From NCBI GenBank assembly GCA_002389705.1, contig DGQJ01000243.1, forward strand, positions 3,574 to 12,850: 9,277 nucleotides of DNA, given 5' to 3'. Source of the DNA: Bacteroidales bacterium UBA4417 (GTDB lineage: Bacteria; Bacteroidota; Bacteroidia; Bacteroidales; UBA4417). This document shows, piece by piece, positions 6,645 to 9,277 of the stretch. The position numbers were made by a program, and so were the translations under genes. Numbering within the stretch: position 1 is the first letter of the stretch; the number at the start of each line of letters is the position of its first letter. The notes beneath the pieces were generated by a model. It had not been told where the DNA came from. It saw nothing but the letters and a program-made list of their open reading frames with translations, and ran no database searches.

Positions 6645-7208
6645 TCAACTAACCAGGTTGTTGATCAGGGCATAGAGTGTTAAACCGGAGATGGTTTTAA
6701 TTTCCAGCTTACGGCAAATGTTCTTGCGGTGAGATATTACGGTATGCAAACTGATGGAAAGCACTTCAGCTATTTCCTTGTTGCTGCGGCCACGGGCCAC
6801 CAGTTTTAACACTTCGGTTTCGCGCTGCGTTAGTTCTGACTGCCCGTTAACAGCCTTAGGCTGCTGCGGAAAAATGACAGCTAATTTTTGTTGTATAGCC
6901 TGTAAATCATCAGTAATCAAAAACGCGCCTTCATAGGATCCGCCGGGGAACCAGGCTTCTTCATCGTTGGCAATAAGGAAAACCCTGTTGCGATTCCGCT
7001 TCAATTCGTACAAATCAGCCCTTTGCTGAATAACCCACTGAACATCAATAAAAAGCACACTCTTTTTCAGCCTGGCCAGCAGCGGCACTTCCGACACATG
7101 GCTGACAAAATGCGAAACAGGCACATCGCTCGTGTGTTGCAAAATATCGGCAAGCCCTTTTTGCACTATGCCCGAAGCATGTGCAACAACAACTTTTTGC
7201 TTAACCAT
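6645..7208 (-). CDS. LuxR/NarL-type regulator with degenerate receiver domain
   Basis: A 187-residue DNA-binding protein. The C-terminus (about 126-187) is a LuxR/GerE helix-turn-helix: LTQRETEVLKLVARG, NKEIAEVLSISLHTVISHR, then a short final helix. The N-terminal part (about 4-115) aligns with a response-regulator receiver. VVVAHASGIVQKGL takes the place of the usual V-DD-HPIVRKGL, so the acidic metal-binding pair is lost (His10, Ala11). Asp55 in VLFID remains at the phosphoacceptor position, but the conserved Lys near GAFLI is Thr. Normal phosphotransfer is therefore unlikely. No histidine kinase is present in the window. The ATG overlaps the stop of the hemerythrin-like gene by 8 bp (ATGGTTAA), indicating tight coupling. 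A plausible target is the barrel/cytochrome promoter just downstream. DNA binding is secure, but the signal it senses is inference. Confidence 0.88.
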   Translation of the reverse strand: MVKQKVVVAHASGIVQKGLADILQHTSDVPVSHFVSHVSEVPLLARLKKSVLFIDVQWVIQQRADLYELKRNRNRVFLIANDEEAWFPGGSYEGAFLITDDLQAIQQKLAVIFPQQPKAVNGQSELTQRETEVLKLVARGRSNKEIAEVLSISLHTVISHRKNICRKLEIKTISGLTLYALINNLVS

Positions 7209-7899
7209 GTCGTTCGGGCTTTATCTTCAACAATTTAGCCAGCTTGGGAATCAGGATTTTATCTTCGAAGCGCGCGTGGTCGAGCAGTTCCTGTTCAAAA
7301 CGCGACAATTCGAACAAGAGTTCGCACGAAGCATTTTCATTCACCGACTCAGGCAGAAATTTGATAAGTATCGTCTTCAGGTCGCTCAGTTTATCCTCCA
7401 CATTTACATGCTCATGCTGGATCTTATCAGAATAATAATCAGCTTTTTCAGGGAAACCGTTCTGCTTGCCCAGCAGCTTATTTATAATTGGAAAAAGATC
7501 TGTTTCCTCGTATTCGATATGGGCTGTAAGTTGCTTTTTATATTCCGAATAATACGATTCAATCATCGCAAGTGGCTTACTGCCGGGATAATCGACGGCA
7601 AGTTGCGAAATCAGTTTCTCGATGCGCGGCAAGGTGTAATCGAGGTAATACGTATGGGTACGCCTGAGGAATTGAACCAAAACGGCCATATCCACATCCT
7701 CAGCCTTTGGGAAAAACAGCTGGCTGTTATAGGTATTCAGAATAGCTAAAAATGATTTTAACTGTATCCCATGCTCAATGCAAATCGATTTAATCGTTTT
7801 TTCCCCAACACCCGGCTTAATGTCAAACCGGTTCAATACCGGCAATAGCAGGATATTCTGCCCGATAACATCGGATAATTTCTGGCTCTCAGTAATCAT
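7201..7899 (-). CDS. Hemerythrin/RIC-like di-iron protein (YtfE/ScdA relative)
   Basis: A 232-residue cytoplasmic protein. Residues about 6-55 resemble the ScdA N-terminal domain (LSDVIGQN, VLNRFDIKPGVGEKT). The four-helix hemerythrin-like part follows, with putative iron ligands His82, His127, Glu131, His164 (or His162), His208 and Glu212. This set and its spacing closely follow the YtfE/RIC set, known from E. coli as His84, His129, Glu133, His160, His204 and Glu208. YtfE/ScdA/RIC proteins act in repair of iron-sulfur centres and in nitric oxide stress. The N-terminal Cys-Cys of that family is replaced here by Gly-Val, so the chemistry may differ and a sensory role is possible. The gene overlaps the degenerate LuxR-type regulator by 8 bp, suggesting the two act together. 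The ATG at 7899 has no Shine-Dalgarno sequence, and no clear promoter was identified for it. Confidence 0.88.
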   Translation of the reverse strand: MITESQKLSDVIGQNILLLPVLNRFDIKPGVGEKTIKSICIEHGIQLKSFLAILNTYNSQLFFPKAEDVDMAVLVQFLRRTHTYYLDYTLPRIEKLISQLAVDYPGSKPLAMIESYYSEYKKQLTAHIEYEETDLFPIINKLLGKQNGFPEKADYYSDKIQHEHVNVEDKLSDLKTILIKFLPESVNENASCELLFELSRFEQELLDHARFEDKILIPKLAKLLKIKPERHG

Positions 7900-7962
7900 G
7901 TTTATGTTGTGATTTTTTAAGGCTTTAAAATGACCAGGTTTTTCAACTTCAGGGCTCGGTGA

Positions 7963-7975
7963 TTAATTGAATTAA
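7963..7975. repeat. 13-bp A/T-rich dyad in the divergent intergenic region
   Basis: TTAATT-G-AATTAA lies between the divergent hemerythrin-like and HYC_CC_PP-like genes, about 64 bp upstream of the first. It could be an operator, but its composition makes a chance match quite possible. Confidence 0.25.
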
Positions 7976-7994
7976 ATTTTAACATATAAAGCCA

Positions 7995-8019
7995 TTGGCA
8001 TATTTCTTTGTTATCTTTG
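7995..8019 (+). promoter_or_regulatory. Promoter of the HYC_CC_PP-like gene (-7 TATCTTTG)
   Basis: TATCTTTG at 8012-8019 is a full match to the Bacteroidota -7 consensus. A TTG at 7995-7997 could serve as the -33 element, but its spacing of 14 bp is shorter than usual. Transcription would start near 8025, leaving a leader of about 12 nt before the ATG at 8037. This supports the ATG over the TTG at 7995 as the start codon. Confidence 0.6.
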
Positions 8020-8036
8020 TGCCGATAAAAAAATTT

Positions 8037-8414
8037 ATGCTTCGCAAAGCTGCCCATATCGCAATTGTTATTCTACTGCTGGTAGCCACCGGTGGTATGC
8101 CTGTTACGAAGCATTTTTGCGGCAAGGTTCAAAAATCGGTAAGCATTTATACCTCGCCCAAACCATGTTGTGGCGGCCATTGTGATAAATGCAGGAATGT
8201 TTTTTCATTCACCAGGGTGAACGATGATTTTGTACCGCAAACGTCGAACTATAACACCCAACTTACTGAAATTGTTGCGCTACAGGCAGCAATCGTAACC
8301 ATATTTTTCGGGTATCCCGGTCTCAGCCCGCTTACTGAAATAAAAAACCAGCGAGCGTATATCATTCAATTTGCCGGCGTTGCGCCGGCTTTCCTCGGCA
8401 ATTTCCGCTGCTGA
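8037..8414 (+). CDS. HYC_CC_PP-like small Cys-rich exported or membrane protein
   Basis: A 125-residue protein with an N-terminal hydrophobic segment (about 6-20) acting as signal or membrane anchor. A His-Phe-Cys motif (HFC, 26-28) follows, then Cys44-Cys45, His48-Cys49 and Cys52 in PKPCCGGHCDKC. The HxC...CC pattern after a signal segment matches small proteins annotated in Bacteroidota as HYC_CC_PP family, often near metal-efflux genes; this family call is from memory. The cysteines and histidines suggest binding of copper or another soft metal outside the cytoplasm. Weakly hydrophobic stretches at about 78-92 and 107-121 may be membrane associated. The frame is open back to a TTG at 7995, but the promoter box at 8012-8019 puts the real start at the ATG at 8037. 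The gene is divergent from the hemerythrin-like gene and 202 bp upstream of the metal-binding lipoprotein. Exact function is unknown. Confidence 0.75.
   Translation: MLRKAAHIAIVILLLVATGGMPVTKHFCGKVQKSVSIYTSPKPCCGGHCDKCRNVFSFTRVNDDFVPQTSNYNTQLTEIVALQAAIVTIFFGYPGLSPLTEIKNQRAYIIQFAGVAPAFLGNFRC
8373..8389. other. GC-rich hairpin inside the 3' end of the HYC_CC_PP-like gene
   Basis: GCCGGCG-TTG-CGCCGGC is a perfect 7-bp stem with a 3-nt loop, 25 bp before the stop codon and followed by CTTTCC. It could slow or partly terminate transcription, or protect the mRNA end. The T-run is too short for a convincing intrinsic terminator. Confidence 0.4.
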
Positions 8415-8616
8415 AATCCTATTCCCCAGGCTATAATTATGCATAGCAACACCTGAAATCCTGGTATATCCATACCCGGGTTAATTGTTGTGCTACCCAA
8501 TGCATATTTTCCCGCGCCTTTGTGCTACACCAGCCTTTTATTTTACAGTGTGATGTTGCACACCTCGGGTGCGTTTCCATCGCAGTTCCAATTATAACAA
8601 TCCTAAATTTTAACAG
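8415..8616. other. Intergenic region upstream of the metal-binding lipoprotein
   Basis: This 202-bp stretch has no recognisable gene. It contains a 10-bp direct repeat CTGAAATCCT (8411-8420 and 8453-8462, the first copy covering the preceding stop codon) and a short dyad GTGTG-ATGTTG-CACAC (8548-8563). No full TAnnTTTG promoter was found. A metal-responsive operator would be expected here, but none can be named. Confidence 0.5.
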
Positions 8617-8874
8617 ATGAAAACAACCGTAATATCAGTCATGCTTGCGCTCTGTTTAACCCTTGGTTTCAGCGCCTGCAACAACAACACCTCTAAAAAT
8701 ACCGCTCCCGCATCGAACACTGCACCTGCTGCTGTTTACACCTGCTCTATGCACCCCGAAGTACAGAGCGACAAACCCGGCGACTGCCCTAAATGTGGCA
8801 TGGCACTGATTAAACAGGAAAGCCCCGACAGCATGCAATTACAGGCTCCGGCCGACACCGGCAGATTGAATTAA
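8617..8874 (+). CDS. Stand-alone heavy-metal-binding (HMBD) lipoprotein
   Basis: An 85-residue periplasm-facing lipoprotein. The signal peptide ends in FSAC, with Cys21 as the likely lipidated residue, followed by an Asn/Thr/Ala/Pro-rich linker. The rest is a heavy-metal-binding domain: YTCSMHPEV (41-49) and then DCPKCGMAL (56-64), with Cys43, Met45, His46, Cys57, Cys60 and Met62 as metal ligands. This domain usually sits at the N-terminus of CusB/CzcB-type adaptor proteins or of copper P-type ATPases; here it stands alone. It probably binds copper or a related soft metal and passes it to the efflux system encoded 65 bp downstream, but the metal cannot be read from sequence. The ATG at 8617 is followed at once by the signal peptide, and the upstream AACAG is not a strong ribosome binding site. 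Confidence 0.88.
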   Translation: MKTTVISVMLALCLTLGFSACNNNTSKNTAPASNTAPAAVYTCSMHPEVQSDKPGDCPKCGMALIKQESPDSMQLQAPADTGRLN

Positions 8875-8880
8875 CCGGCT

Positions 8881-8904
8881 AGGGGATACAGGACCATCCC
8901 TTTT
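8881..8904 (+). terminator. Weak terminator-like hairpin between lipoprotein and RND pump genes
   Basis: AGGGGAT (8881-8887) can pair with ATCCCTT (8896-8902), including one G:U, around an 8-nt loop, and is followed by TTG. The T-run is short, so it would act at most as a partial terminator or processing signal that lowers pump expression relative to the lipoprotein. Confidence 0.3.
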
Positions 8905-8939
8905 GTTCACTATGTTAAAATTCACAAAACACAGGTTTC

Positions 8940-9277
8940 ATGTTCAACCTTCTAGTTAAATATTTCCTCGAAAACAGGCTGATTACCTTAATATGCCTGC
9001 TCTCGTTTATTACGCTCGGGTTTGTATTTATGCCATTCAACTGGAAAACCGGGTTCCTGCCGCGCGACCCCATATCGGTAGATGCCATCCCCGACATTGG
9101 CGAAAATCAGCAGATAGTAGCTACCGAATGGATGGGCCGTTCGCCCCGCGACATACAGGACCAGGTAACATATCCGCTTACCACCGCATTACTGGGCATT
9201 CCCGGGGTGCAAACCATCCGCAGCACATCCATGTTCGGCATGTCGTTTATCTATATCATTTTTAAGGATGATGTAGA
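8940..9277 (+). CDS. CusA/CzcA-family heavy-metal RND efflux pump, N-terminal part
   Basis: Inner-membrane proton-driven pump of a tripartite metal efflux system. Only the first 112 codons are present and the frame runs out of the window. The ATG at 8940 begins MFNLLVKYFLENR, followed by the first transmembrane helix (about 13-31). Next is the region VDAIPDIGENQQIV and the first periplasmic segment with QDQVTYPLTTALLGIPGV, MFGMSFIYIIFKDD. The strings DAIPD, QVTYPLTT, PGV and the Y-I-IF-D pattern are diagnostic of the heavy-metal RND family; the FNWKTGFLPRDP insertion after helix 1 fits the Bacteroidota branch. Metal specificity (copper/silver or zinc/cobalt/cadmium) depends on residues outside the window. 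It follows the HMBD lipoprotein by 65 bp on the same strand, so the two probably share a regulon. Confidence 0.93.
   Translation, partial: MFNLLVKYFLENRLITLICLLSFITLGFVFMPFNWKTGFLPRDPISVDAIPDIGENQQIVATEWMGRSPRDIQDQVTYPLTTALLGIPGVQTIRSTSMFGMSFIYIIFKDDV

Noticed and set aside
7132..7749. 205-codon open frame on the plus strand
   Set aside because: It is antisense to the di-iron protein and regulator genes, which have clear motifs; its product has no family features.
7995..8036. N-terminal extension of the HYC_CC_PP-like protein from a TTG at 7995
   Set aside because: The full-consensus -7 box TATCTTTG lies inside it, so this stretch is probably not in the transcript.
8912..8959. 15-codon frame overlapping the start of the RND pump gene
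   Set aside because: It is too short, with no ribosome binding site or recognisable features; chance is the simplest explanation.
8993..9265. 90-codon frame on the plus strand inside the RND gene
   Set aside because: The +2-shifted frame has no family features, while the frame from 8940 encodes an unmistakable heavy-metal RND N-terminus.

Overview
The window most likely comes from a member of the Bacteroidota. It carries a TonB-dependent receptor of the outer-membrane beta-barrel family typical of this phylum. Start codons generally lack Shine-Dalgarno sequences, and two promoters match the phylum's TTG / TAnnTTTG pattern. A HYC_CC_PP-like small protein and an RND pump of the Bacteroidota CusA/CzcA type fit as well. 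I cannot assign an order or genus. No tRNA, rRNA, CRISPR array, transposase or phage gene was seen.

Layout. (1) 1-366, + strand: the 3' end of a PstB-like phosphate ABC-transporter ATPase with an altered signature motif. (2) 405-2051, - strand: an AMP-forming acyl-CoA synthetase, convergent with the PstB-like gene. (3) 2201-5035, - strand: a 944-residue TonB-dependent receptor with a clear intrinsic terminator (2115-2151) and a 20-bp palindrome upstream of its start. (4) 5036-5416: a 381-bp region without a secure gene, holding a 9-bp inverted repeat, a purine-rich degenerate repeat and a GC-rich patch. (5) 5417-7899, - strand: four genes in two overlapping pairs. The first pair is a hemerythrin/RIC-like di-iron protein and a LuxR-type regulator with a degenerate receiver. 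The second is an outer-membrane beta-barrel protein and a small c-type cytochrome lipoprotein, preceded by their own well-matched promoter. (6) 7900-8036: a divergent intergenic region. (7) 8037 to the end, + strand: a metal-handling block of a Cys-rich HYC_CC_PP-like protein, a stand-alone heavy-metal-binding lipoprotein and the N-terminus of a CusA/CzcA-family RND pump.

How the parts may work together (inference). The most distinctive part is 5417-7899. The di-iron protein keeps the six metal-ligand positions expected of YtfE/RIC proteins but lacks their N-terminal cysteine pair. It overlaps by 8 bp a LuxR/NarL-type DNA-binding protein whose receiver has lost the acidic pair and conserved lysine needed for normal phosphorylation signalling. 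This suggests a redox, O2 or NO sensor that works with a partner regulator instead of a histidine kinase. A likely target is the adjacent beta-barrel/cytochrome pair, whose promoter has an inverted repeat (ATCCC-N8-GGGAT) centred about 44 bp upstream of the inferred transcription start, where LuxR-type activators often bind. The metal block at the right end looks like a copper or other soft-metal efflux locus that continues beyond the window.
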